A DNA stretch of 64,000 bases. Source: Actinomycetes bacterium. Lineage in GTDB: Bacteria; Actinomycetota; Thermoleophilia; Gaiellales; F1-60-MAGs149. The notes beneath the pieces are model-generated. The model did not search any database. It was given only the letters and a program-made list of their open reading frames with translations, and was not told where the DNA came from. Numbering within the stretch: the stretch's first letter is position 1; every line of letters begins with the position of its first letter. The position numbers were made by a program, and so were the translations under genes. Positions 26,299-33,191 of the stretch are shown in pieces. The DNA lies in contig JANYCN010000042.1 of NCBI GenBank assembly GCA_025360225.1, positions 48,302 through 112,301 on the forward strand, in the 5' to 3' direction.

Positions 26299-26439
26299 CA
26301 GGTCGCACCCGGTGGCAACGGCAGGCGCCTGGCAGACCTCACGCAAGCGCTGCGGCCGGGGGCTCGTGATCGTGGAGACGAACCGCGAGACGGGGACCGT
26401 CACGGGTTGTCGAGCGACAGGGCACACGCTCCCCACGGG
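26296..26439 (-). pseudogene. MazF-like toxin remnant (C-terminal fragment)
   Basis: The frame directly after the antitoxin stop contains SRFVSTITS, then RPQRLREVCQAPAVATGCDL and a stop. The LREVC-x-A-x-AVATGC ending resembles the C-terminus of some MazF/PemK endoribonucleases. There is no start codon context, no N-terminal core (GEVWW, RP motifs) and only about 47 codons, so the gene is decayed. The assignment comes from a short motif and is tentative. Confidence 0.4.
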
Positions 26440-26630
26440 CTACCACGGCTCGGCCGCGACGGAACGATCGGCGCTCTCCTCAGCTGTCCGAACCTCGACC
26501 GCCGTGGGTGGAACACGCCGATAGCCCTCGACGATCGCGCGTCGTGCCGGGGTCTGGTGTTCGCGCTCGAGCCACGTCTCCACGCCGCCGCCCGATCGTC
26601 CGGAACACGAAGCGTGATCGCAATCGTCAT
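26440..26630 (-). pseudogene. frameshifted antitoxin-like gene
   Basis: ATG 26630 begins MTIAITLRVPDDRAAA, a ribbon-helix-helix-like strand. The frame then goes wrong, while the neighbouring frame continues VETWLEREHQTPARRAIVEG with YRRVPPTAVEVRTAEESADR and ends in EPW, the usual C-terminus of MazE/CopG-type antitoxins. One short indel near the GCGGCGGCG run would restore a protein of about 63 residues. With the toxin fragment behind it, this looks like a dead toxin-antitoxin pair. Confidence 0.5.
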
Positions 26631-26656
26631 CCACCGGAGAGCGCAGCGTTGAGAGG

Positions 26657-26729
26657 TGGCGAGGGCCGGGCTTGAACCGGCGACACCGCGATTTTCAGTC
26701 GCGTGCTCTACCAACTGAGCTACCCCGCC
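26657..26729 (-). tRNA. tRNA-Phe (GAA)
   Basis: A complete 73-base cloverleaf on the minus strand. The acceptor stem is GGCGGGG/CCTCGCC with one G-U pair, the D arm GCTC-AGTTGGTA-GAGC, the anticodon arm CGCGA-CTGAAAA-TCGCG giving anticodon GAA, and the T arm GCCGG-TTCAAGC-CCGGC with discriminator A. CCA is not encoded. Confidence 0.95.
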
Positions 26730-26804
26730 ACGCGCTTCCAGCGTACCATCGGACGTGCGTCGCGCGCGCATCAGGGCTTGAACCCTGCTACGGTTGGCGG
26801 TGGC

Positions 26805-27083
26805 ATGACGTCCGAGACGCACGCGAGCGCGGGCCAACGCCCGCTCCTCCTGCTGATCACGCTCACGACCCTCGCGGTCGTGACGGTGGTTCGGCTAGGC
26901 CTGGCGCCAGCCCGACGCGATGGCGAGGCAACGCCGGTCGCGCTCGCCACGGCAATCGCCACGTGCGCGACGGTGACCAGCGCGGTCCGCTGCGCGCCAC
27001 CCTTCCGCGCATGGCGGACGGCGCCGAAACGCCGGGCCGCCGCACGCCCGTACAGCGTGACGCTCGGCCGCTTTCAGACCTGA
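26805..27083 (+). CDS. small hypothetical membrane protein
   Basis: A possible 92-residue protein starting at ATG 26805. A hydrophobic helix (LLLLITLTTLAVVTVVRLGL, residues 13-32) is followed by an alanine-rich second segment and a basic tail ending RPYSVTLGRFQT. A TACGGT hexamer lies ten bases before the start. No family was recognised. The region between tRNA-Phe and the NlpC/P60 gene would otherwise be empty, so the call is plausible but weak. Confidence 0.4.
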   Translation: MTSETHASAGQRPLLLLITLTTLAVVTVVRLGLAPARRDGEATPVALATAIATCATVTSAVRCAPPFRAWRTAPKRRAAARPYSVTLGRFQT

Positions 27084-27148
27084 CAGGTTGTTCGACCAAC
27101 GGCGTGTGGCGCCCGCCCCACGTATCCGCGAACCCCTGGAGGCACCTC

Positions 27149-28255
27149 TTGCGCTACCGATTCCGACTCGTCACGCTGATCGCCCTCGTGCTGTCACTGA
27201 CCGCAGCGAGCGCCGTTGCTGACCCGAAAGACAAGGTCGCAGCGAAACGCGCCGCGGCCGCGCGGGCGCATGCCGCGGCAGACGCCCTGCGCGCGCAGGT
27301 GGAGCCCGCCATCGAGGCCTACAACCGTGCAGCGGTGCAGCTTGGCGTCGTTCTCGCCCAGATGAAGGAGAACCGACGCGCGATCGGCGTCGTCAAGGCG
27401 AACATCGCCCGCAGCCAGGTGGATCTCGGGAAGAAGCTCGCCCGGCAGTATCGAAACGGCGACCCGGACGTGACCGCCGCGCTCCTCAGCGCGACCTCCC
27501 TCGACCAGATGCTCTCCCAGCTCGACATGATGAAGCGCTCGGAGTCACAGCTGGCGGGCCTGATCCGCTCGCTCCGTGACGACCAGCTCGCCCTCAAGCG
27601 CACGCAGAAGGCGCTCGCGAGGGCGCAGAAGCTCGCGAAGGACCTGACGGCCCGGCGGGCTGCCCAAGCGGCGTCGATCAGGTCGAGCCTCGCCACCGCG
27701 AACGCGCTGGAGGCTGGCTACCGCAGCGAGATCGGAGCCCTGCTCGCTGCGCAGTCACGGCTCGACGCGAAGCGCGCCCGCGACGCGCAGCGACGCCAGG
27801 CGGCGCTCGACGCGGCCGCGAACCGTGCCGTGAACAACGATCCTGGCCTCGGGGGGTCCGGCGGTTCCGGTGGTGGTCACATTCCCAAGCCACCCATTGA
27901 CGGCAGGATCGCCTCGCGCGTCGTGGCGAAGGCCTACAGCTTCATCGGGATCCCGTACGTGTGGGGCGGCGCGAGCACGTCGGGCATGGACTGCTCGGGC
28001 CTGACGATGCTCGTCTACGCCTCGGTGGACATCTCCCTACCTCACTACACGGGCGATCAGTGGAATGTGGGTAGTCACGTGTCGCGTGGCGACCTCGCGC
28101 CAGGCGACCTCGTGTTCTTCGGCTCCGACCTGCACCACGTCGCTCTCTACATCGGCAGCGGGCAGATCATCGAGGCGCCGCACACCGGCCTCAACGTCCG
28201 CGTCGCCTCGCTCGGCGACCGCACCGACTACGTCGGCGCAGTGCGCCCGTACTGA
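27149..28255 (+). CDS. NlpC/P60 peptidoglycan endopeptidase with coiled-coil N-terminus
   Basis: I choose TTG 27149 because CTGGAGG lies six bases upstream and a signal peptide follows at once (LVTLIALVLSLTAASAVADP). The 368-residue product has an Ala/Lys/Arg-rich coiled coil (about 30-215), a Gly-rich linker, and an NlpC/P60 domain from about residue 260. The catalytic triad is Cys282 (MDCSGL), His330 (HHVALYIG) and His345 (APHTG). It would cleave D-Glu/mDAP-type bonds in peptidoglycan outside the cell, like RipA-type separation hydrolases, with the coiled coil regulating access. Confidence 0.92.
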   Translation: MRYRFRLVTLIALVLSLTAASAVADPKDKVAAKRAAAARAHAAADALRAQVEPAIEAYNRAAVQLGVVLAQMKENRRAIGVVKANIARSQVDLGKKLARQYRNGDPDVTAALLSATSLDQMLSQLDMMKRSESQLAGLIRSLRDDQLALKRTQKALARAQKLAKDLTARRAAQAASIRSSLATANALEAGYRSEIGALLAAQSRLDAKRARDAQRRQAALDAAANRAVNNDPGLGGSGGSGGGHIPKPPIDGRIASRVVAKAYSFIGIPYVWGGASTSGMDCSGLTMLVYASVDISLPHYTGDQWNVGSHVSRGDLAPGDLVFFGSDLHHVALYIGSGQIIEAPHTGLNVRVASLGDRTDYVGAVRPY

Positions 28256-28292
28256 ACCTCGATCCGACCAGAACGAACCGGCACCCGCACGC

Positions 28293-28298
28293 TACGCT
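28293..28298 (+). promoter_or_regulatory. -10 element TACGCT of the phosphoesterase gene
   Basis: TACGCT ends six bases before GTG 28305, with no ribosome-binding site, consistent with a leaderless mRNA. Confidence 0.5.
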
Positions 28299-28304
28299 GC
28301 GTCC

Positions 28305-28970
28305 GTGCGCACGGCGGTGATCTCGGACATCCACGGGAACGTGGAGGCACTCGACGCGGTGCTCGCGGAGGCGTCGTTCGAGGGGTACGACGAGATCGTC
28401 TGTCTCGGCGACGTCGCGGTGCTCGGCCCATCTCCGGCCGCCTGCGTCGACCGGCTGCGCGCGCTCGGCGACCGGCTCCGCTGCGTCCGCGGGAACACCG
28501 ACCGCTATCTGCTCGAGGGTCGGCAGGACGCCGAGACGGCGTGGACGGCCGCGCGGCTGGGCCCTGTGCGGCTCGCGTGGCTCGCGACGTTTGCAACCGA
28601 CCACGTGATCACCAGCGCCGACGCCTTGTGCGTCCACGGCTCCCCGCGCAGCGACGAGGAGCGCCTCGACCCCGACATGCCGGCAGGTGTCGTCGAGGAG
28701 GCGCTCGACGGCGCTGCGCAGCGCATCGTCCTCCACGGTCATACCCACGTCCAGTACTGGGGCGTGCACGCTGCACGGCTCGTCGGGAACCCGGGATCGG
28801 TCGGCTTCCCGTGCGACGGCGAGCAGCGAGCAGCGTGGGCGATCGTCGAAGGAGACAGCGTCAACCTTCGCCGGACGCGCTACAGCGTCGGCGACACCAT
28901 CAACGCCCTCGAGACGTCTGATAGCCCTGTTCGTGCCGGGGCGATCGCGCGCCTCATGACGGCGCGATAG
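28305..28970 (+). CDS. metallophosphoesterase, YfcE/MJ0936-like
   Basis: A 221-residue calcineurin-like phosphoesterase starting at GTG 28305. Metal-binding motifs are in order: SDIHGN (Asp8, His10), GDVAVLGP, GNTDR (in place of GNHD) and VLHGHTH. The family cleaves phosphodiesters with two metal ions, and its natural substrates are often unknown. The 3' end overlaps the convergent ferric-reductase-like gene by 17 bases. Confidence 0.9.
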   Translation: MRTAVISDIHGNVEALDAVLAEASFEGYDEIVCLGDVAVLGPSPAACVDRLRALGDRLRCVRGNTDRYLLEGRQDAETAWTAARLGPVRLAWLATFATDHVITSADALCVHGSPRSDEERLDPDMPAGVVEEALDGAAQRIVLHGHTHVQYWGVHAARLVGNPGSVGFPCDGEQRAAWAIVEGDSVNLRRTRYSVGDTINALETSDSPVRAGAIARLMTAR

Positions 28971-29490
28971 GCCGCACCGGCGGGCGAGCCCTCCGAGCCA
29001 GGAGGCGCCAGGCGACGGCGCCCGTGACGAGACCACCGGCGATCGCGTACAGGGCGACGACGGCGGGCGCCTGCGTGTCGGTGCCAGCACCAAGACCGTG
29101 CAGCAACGCGAGGATCCAGACGACGTAGCCGACGTAGTGAAGGCCCCGCCAGCCCTTCGCGCTTAGCCTTCCGCGCCGCTTGAGCGCGAACGACGCCGGA
29201 AGGGCTGCGATCAGCCACGTCGCCGTCACCGCGGCGACCGCCGCCGGACGCGCCTGGACGTAGAAGAGCGCCGGCCAGTAGATCCCGTTCGCGTGGGTCT
29301 GTAGCACCGTGAGGATGTGGATCACCGTCGCCGTGAGGCCGATCGCCGCCAGGAACCGGTGCAGGTCGAACTCGGGCTTGACGGGCGCCGGAAGCGTCCG
29401 CGACGCAACGAGAACACCCCACGTGATTGACAGCGTGTACGCACCGAAAGCGACGAAGGCCGCGGCTCGGGTGAGATCGAACGCGATCAC
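28954..29490 (-). CDS. ferric-reductase-like transmembrane protein
   Basis: A 178-residue membrane protein with five or six helices. Histidines suited to bind heme lie in helices (FDLHRFLAAIGLTATVIHIL and LHYVGYVVWILALLHGLG), the pattern of the ferric reductase-like/MsrQ family, which passes electrons across the membrane. It overlaps the gene upstream by four bases (ATGA) and is the last of a four-gene minus-strand set of small membrane proteins. Its electron donor and acceptor are not evident. Confidence 0.82.
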   Translation of the reverse strand: MIAFDLTRAAAFVAFGAYTLSITWGVLVASRTLPAPVKPEFDLHRFLAAIGLTATVIHILTVLQTHANGIYWPALFYVQARPAAVAAVTATWLIAALPASFALKRRGRLSAKGWRGLHYVGYVVWILALLHGLGAGTDTQAPAVVALYAIAGGLVTGAVAWRLLARRARPPVRPIAPS

Positions 29491-29756
29491 TGAGACGCAC
29501 GGGCCTGCGCGACGGCGCGGTCGGCTGCCGCGATCGCTGCCTTCAGCGCCGTCGTGCGCAGCACCAGGTCGCGAACGCGCCCTTCGGCTTCAACCGCGAG
29601 AACCTGAACCTCAAGCCAGCGCACGTGCGACCGCTCGGCCGCCACGAGCGCCCGTCGCCCTTCCTCGGCCTCGGCGTGGACGCCGAGGGCCGTCGCACAG
29701 ACGGCGACCATGACCGACCCGAGCGCTACGCAAAGGAACCGCTGCAGCCGGGTCAC
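29487..29756 (-). CDS. small membrane-anchored coiled-coil protein
   Basis: I choose GTG 29756 over ATG 29786 because it forms a GTGA overlap with the upstream stop and has TGGAGG six bases before it. The 89-residue product has one helix (residues 5-27) and a helical, charged Ala/Glu/Arg-rich extracytoplasmic part with heptad-like spacing. No family was recognised. Tight coupling on both sides ties it to the ferric-reductase-like protein. Confidence 0.65.
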   Translation of the reverse strand: MTRLQRFLCVALGSVMVAVCATALGVHAEAEEGRRALVAAERSHVRWLEVQVLAVEAEGRVRDLVLRTTALKAAIAAADRAVAQARASQ

Positions 29757-30112
29757 CGGCCGCCTCCACGATGGTGGTGTCGCCATCCGGGCCGTGTCCG
29801 GTCGGCCTTCGCCGACGCGGCGACACGCACACGCACGACCTTCACGATGCGCACGACGCGTACGACCCGCACGACCTTCACGGCACCTCGCAGATGGACG
29901 GAGCGACGGCGAGCCAGCACCGGCGGACGCCAGACAAGAAGGTCGCTGTCAGCGGCGGGCAAGACCGCGAGCACGTCGTCGCTCGGGAGCGGTGCCGGCA
30001 TCTCGACGGAGATGACCCGGTGCGGCGGGTGGGTGAGACCGAGCGCGGCTCCCGCCACCGCGAGTGACGCGAGCGCGCCAGCGACGAGCACGACGAGGAT
30101 AGGTTGGCGCAC
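29753..30112 (-). CDS. small exported protein with Val-Val-Arg repeats
   Basis: A 119-residue protein starting at GTG 30112 with AAGGAG eight bases upstream. The frame is open further upstream through a repeat element, but that is not coding. After a signal helix (PILVVLVAGALASLAVAG) and a Pro-rich part comes KVVRVVRVVRIVKVVRVRV, an alternating cationic strand, and a His/Gly/Arg tail. The repeat could form an amphipathic beta strand or bind an anionic surface; nothing more can be said. It is coupled to the next gene. Confidence 0.6.
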   Translation of the reverse strand: MRQPILVVLVAGALASLAVAGAALGLTHPPHRVISVEMPAPLPSDDVLAVLPAADSDLLVWRPPVLARRRSVHLRGAVKVVRVVRVVRIVKVVRVRVAASAKADRTRPGWRHHHRGGGR

Positions 30113-30132
30113 GGGCGACTCCTTCACGTGGG

Positions 30133-30352
30133 CTAGCGGTGTGATTGTCAAAATGGCATGGTCATTGGGTGTCTGGAGCGAGCGGGAGCGTTGCGCGTCG
30201 CGCAGGGGTTGCCGGGGCAAGCGCAAGCGGCGCGCGGCGTTCCCGCGAATCCGCAGCTGGCTGGCAGAGCCACCCGACGGGTGGCGGAGCCGGCAAGCGC
30301 AGGACGATCCAGGCAGCCGGATGACCACGCCATCTCACAATCAGACCACTAG
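30133..30352. mobile_element. CTAG-bounded hairpin-mosaic element, copy 2
   Basis: A 220-bp element with the same arms as copies 1 and 3. It runs from CTAGCGGTGTGATTGTC to AATCAGACCACTAG. The first 130 bases match copy 1 almost exactly, and the interior then differs (TCCGCAGCTGG instead of the CCCGC/GCGGG hairpin). The right arm holds GCCACCC-GAC-GGGTGGC. Its terminal CTAG provides the TAG stop codon of the minus-strand gene at 30349. It separates two co-directional genes of one small operon and lies just upstream of the AAGGAG site of the next gene. Confidence 0.8.
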
Positions 30353-30624
30353 CGGGCGCTGACGGCGAGACGGGCGATGCTCGAACGCACGAGCTGGTTG
30401 TAGGTCACGCGCAGCCGAGCTCGCCGGGCGCGCGAGGTCGCGACCGAGCGTTCGCCGCGCACCACCTGCTGCTTCCAAGCCTGTGCCACGGACTCGCGCG
30501 CGCCCTCCGCGCTCGCAGCCGGCGCATCGTGCACGATCACGGTGACGGCCAGCCCGCAGACGACGGCCGCGGTCGCTGTGAACCCACGAACGAACGTGCG
30601 TGGTGTGACAGAGAGAAGCTTCAT
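30349..30624 (-). CDS. small exported or membrane-anchored basic protein
   Basis: A 91-residue protein starting at ATG 30624. A helix (FTATAAVVCGLAVTVIVHDA) is followed by a basic segment with QQVVRGERSVATSRARRARL. No family was recognised. Its TAG stop is part of the terminal CTAG of the repeat element, so insertion probably occurred at the pre-existing stop codon and left the protein intact. The upstream region is an array of hairpins. Confidence 0.55.
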   Translation of the reverse strand: MKLLSVTPRTFVRGFTATAAVVCGLAVTVIVHDAPAASAEGARESVAQAWKQQVVRGERSVATSRARRARLRVTYNQLVRSSIARLAVSAR

Positions 30625-30729
30625 ACGGGACCCCCGCCCGGAGAGCGACGGCGCACGCAAACGCGCGGCCTGGTGCACCGTCTCGAAAATGCATGGCGGT
30701 TCGAGCGCTGCGGAGCGGCGTCTGAAACC

Positions 30730-30866
30730 CTCGCCCGACAGGTCGGGACGAGAGCTGGGCAAGCAATGCTTGCCCAGCGTGCGAGGTGATCTGGTATCCA
30801 CCAGATCACCGAGTCTCCAGCTCGGTCACGTAGCGTGCGAGCGGGCGTGCTATCCAGCACGCCCGC
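30730..30866. repeat. hairpin array related to the CTAG element
   Basis: Successive strong hairpins: CCCGAC-AG-GTCGGG (30734-30747, extended by CTCG/CGAG), CTGGGCAAGCA/TGCTTGCCCAG (30755-30777), GGTGATCTGG/CCAGATCACC (30785-30810), CCGAG/CTCGG (30810-30826), and GCGGGCGTGCT-ATCC-AGCACGCCCGC (30841-30866). Bases 30833-30875 are identical to 41029-41071 inside element copy 3. The 384-base gap 30625-31008 holds no convincing gene. This array fills most of it, and a CACTAG at about 30944 may be a decayed element end. Confidence 0.75.
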
Positions 30867-30993
30867 GATCAGCAAGCTCCCTCGCTGTCGCTTGTCAGAC
30901 GTGCTCCTCACGACGAACCACCAGGATGTACGGAACGGCACACTAGGACGGAAGAGGGCCGACCAGCAGATCCCTTGCGGAGCGCAGGTCGGG

Positions 30994-31009
30994 GAATTCA
31001 AAAGAATTC
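30994..31009 (-). terminator. AT-rich GAATTC-AAAA-GAATTC hairpin after rarA
   Basis: Two GAATTC hexamers separated by AAAA lie directly beyond the rarA stop. Read on the minus strand, the loop is TTTT. The low GC of this 16-base block stands out. A terminator role is likely from position. Confidence 0.5.
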
Positions 31010-32319
31010 TACGGTTGCTGTTCGGTGCGTCGACGACGGATGTCGGCGAGCACCTCCCCGAGCCGGGCCTCGAGTCCATGATCAGTCGGCTGGTAGAACC
31101 TGCGCCCGGCAAGTGCGTCCGGCAGGTGCTCTTGCGTGGCAACGAAGCCGTCGTGAGCGTGCGGGTAGACGTATCCCTGTCCGCGTCCGAGCGCCTTCGC
31201 ACCGCGATAGCTGGCGTCTCGCAGGTGCGCCGGCGGCGTGCGATTGCCGTGCCGGCGCACGTCAGCGAGGGCGGCGTCGATCGCCGCGTACGACGCGTTC
31301 GACTTCGGCGCGAGCGCGAGGTAGGTGACCCCCTGAGCGAGGTTGATCCGAGCCTCTGGGAGCCCAACGAACTCGACGGCGCGGCCGACAGCAACCGCGA
31401 GCTCGAGCGCCCGCGGATCGGCGTTACCGACGTCCTCGGAGGCGAACACGATCATCCGGCGGGCGATGAACCGCGGATCCTCCCCACCCGCGATCATCAC
31501 AGCAAGCCAGTACACCGCGGCGTCTGGATCTGACCCGCGCATCGACTTGATGAAGGCCGAGGCGACGTCGTAGTGCGTGTCGCCGTCTCGGTCGAAGCGC
31601 ACTGGCCGCTTCGCCGCAGCTTCGGCGACCTCGTCGGGCCCGATCGACGACCCGCGCGAACGAGCCGTTGCATGCGCAAGCTCGAGCATCGCGAGGGCCG
31701 CCCGGCCGTCACCACCGGACGCCGTTGCCAGTGCCTCGGCCATGCCCTCGTCGAGCTCCGCACCCAGGTCGGTCGCGCCGCGACCGACGAGCGCGGCGAC
31801 GTCAGCGAGGTCGTGCGAGGCGAACTCGAAGAGCGCACAGCGGGAGAGAAGCGCCGAGTTGATCTCGAAGTACGGGTTCTCCGTCGTCGCGCCGATCAGG
31901 GTGATCAGTCCGCTCTCGACGACCGGCAAGAGCGCGTCCTGCTGCGCCTTGTTGAAGCGATGGATCTCGTCGAGGAAGAGGATCGTGCGCTGGCCGTGCG
32001 CCCCGAGCCGCTTCCGCGCCCGTTCGACGACCGCGAGCACGTCCGCCTTGCCGACCTGCACGGCCGAGAGCTCCTCAAACGCGTTTCCGGTCGCCTGCGC
32101 GACGATTCGCGCCAGCGTCGTCTTCCCCGTGCCCGGCGGACCGTGGAAGATCGACGACGGCACGCGGTCCTCGGTGATCGCGCGATGCAGGACCGTCCCC
32201 GGTGCCACGAGGTGGGCCTGCCCGACGAACCCGTCGAGCGCGGTCGGGCGCACCCGGTCGGCGAGCGGCGCTGACCCGCGAAGCCAGTCCGCAGCCGCAT
32301 CGTCGAAGAGGTCGGCCAC
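31009..32319 (-). CDS. rarA: replication-associated recombination protein RarA (MgsA) AAA+ ATPase
   Basis: A 436-residue clamp-loader-like ATPase. Walker A is GPPGTGKTT, Walker B ILFLDEIHRFNK, sensor 1 GATTENP, and the C-terminal part YRGAKALGRGQGYVYPHAHD is the tetramerisation domain typical of RarA/WRNIP1. It acts at stalled replication forks. The GTG start at 32319 has GACAAT seven bases upstream on the minus strand. The divergent DUF1385 gene starts 65 bases away. Confidence 0.94.
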   Translation of the reverse strand: MADLFDDAAADWLRGSAPLADRVRPTALDGFVGQAHLVAPGTVLHRAITEDRVPSSIFHGPPGTGKTTLARIVAQATGNAFEELSAVQVGKADVLAVVERARKRLGAHGQRTILFLDEIHRFNKAQQDALLPVVESGLITLIGATTENPYFEINSALLSRCALFEFASHDLADVAALVGRGATDLGAELDEGMAEALATASGGDGRAALAMLELAHATARSRGSSIGPDEVAEAAAKRPVRFDRDGDTHYDVASAFIKSMRGSDPDAAVYWLAVMIAGGEDPRFIARRMIVFASEDVGNADPRALELAVAVGRAVEFVGLPEARINLAQGVTYLALAPKSNASYAAIDAALADVRRHGNRTPPAHLRDASYRGAKALGRGQGYVYPHAHDGFVATQEHLPDALAGRRFYQPTDHGLEARLGEVLADIRRRRTEQQP

Positions 32320-32326
32320 GTCCAGG

Positions 32327-32378
32327 ATTGTCGCACCCCACGACCCACCGCGGCCGTCGGTGTCCCACGATGTACGGT
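32327..32378. promoter_or_regulatory. divergent promoters of rarA and the DUF1385 gene
   Basis: GACAAT (minus strand, 32327-32332) ends seven bases before the rarA GTG. TACGGT (plus strand, 32373-32378) ends six bases before ATG 32385. Neither gene has a Shine-Dalgarno sequence, so both look leaderless. Confidence 0.55.
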
Positions 32379-32384
32379 GTGCCC

Positions 32385-33191
32385 ATGGCAGAGGCTCAGC
32401 AGGACCGGCTCCAGCTCGGTGGGATGGCGCTGCGCAACGGGTTGATGCTGCACGGCCCGACGCACTGGTCGGCCGCTATCCGCCTCGAGGACGGTCAGAT
32501 CAAGGTCGCGTCTGGCCGTCATCGAAGGCTTTCCGGTCGAGGCGCCGTCCCGATCCTCCGCGGCGCGACGCGTCTCGCAGCAACGATGCTGACGCTGCCG
32601 CAGATGCGCCGCGCCCTGCCAGAGGCACGGCTCGCGTTCGAGACACCGACGATCGTCCTGACGGTGCTCGCCGGCGCCGCGCTCTCCGGCGGCGCGCGCC
32701 GGGCTCGCCTATCGCCAGGCACCGTGGAGGCGTTGAGCCAGGTCCTCGCGCTGCTCCCAGCGCTGGCAACGCTCCGCTCCGGCGCCGTGGCGCGCTACCA
32801 CGGTGCCGAGCACAAGACGATCGCCGCCTACGAGGGGTCAGCGACGGCCGTCGACGCCCCGAAGGAACATGAGCGCTGTGGATCACACCTCGTCGTACCG
32901 ATGATGGCGACCTCGCTCGTTGGCAACCTGATCGCGAGCCGCACCCGAGACCCGCGGCGGGCCCAGGCGACGCGTGCCGGCACGAGCGTCGCCGCCGCGG
33001 GGATCGCCGTGGAGGTGTTCGGCTGGATGACCCGGCACCGCGCGCACCCGATCGCTCGGGCTCTCCGCGTGCCAGGCACCCTGTTGCAGCAACGACTCGG
33101 GACGGAGGAACCGACCGCAGACGAGCTCGCGGTGGCGGCCGCGGCGCTGACGGCGCTCCTGCGAGTAGAGCGCGATGGCGCACGGACATAG
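32385..33191 (+). CDS. DUF1385 family membrane protein
   Basis: A 268-residue protein. ATG 32385 is preferred to ATG 32370 because of the TACGGT hexamer six bases upstream. LGGMALRNGLMLHGPTHW opens the domain and RYHGAEHKTIAAYEG is its most conserved block, followed by a cysteine in HERCGSHLVVP. Two or three hydrophobic segments are present. The family function is unknown. The last 17 bases overlap the start of the cation efflux gene. Confidence 0.85.
   Translation: MAEAQQDRLQLGGMALRNGLMLHGPTHWSAAIRLEDGQIKVASGRHRRLSGRGAVPILRGATRLAATMLTLPQMRRALPEARLAFETPTIVLTVLAGAALSGGARRARLSPGTVEALSQVLALLPALATLRSGAVARYHGAEHKTIAAYEGSATAVDAPKEHERCGSHLVVPMMATSLVGNLIASRTRDPRRAQATRAGTSVAAAGIAVEVFGWMTRHRAHPIARALRVPGTLLQQRLGTEEPTADELAVAAAALTALLRVERDGART

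Noticed and set aside
26672..27148. Upstream extension of the NlpC/P60 frame through the tRNA region
   Set aside because: It would read across tRNA-Phe and lacks protein character; TTG 27149 has a ribosome-binding site and signal peptide.
29757..29786. ATG 29786 as start of the coiled-coil protein
   Set aside because: GTG 29756 overlaps the upstream stop as GTGA and has TGGAGG at the right distance.
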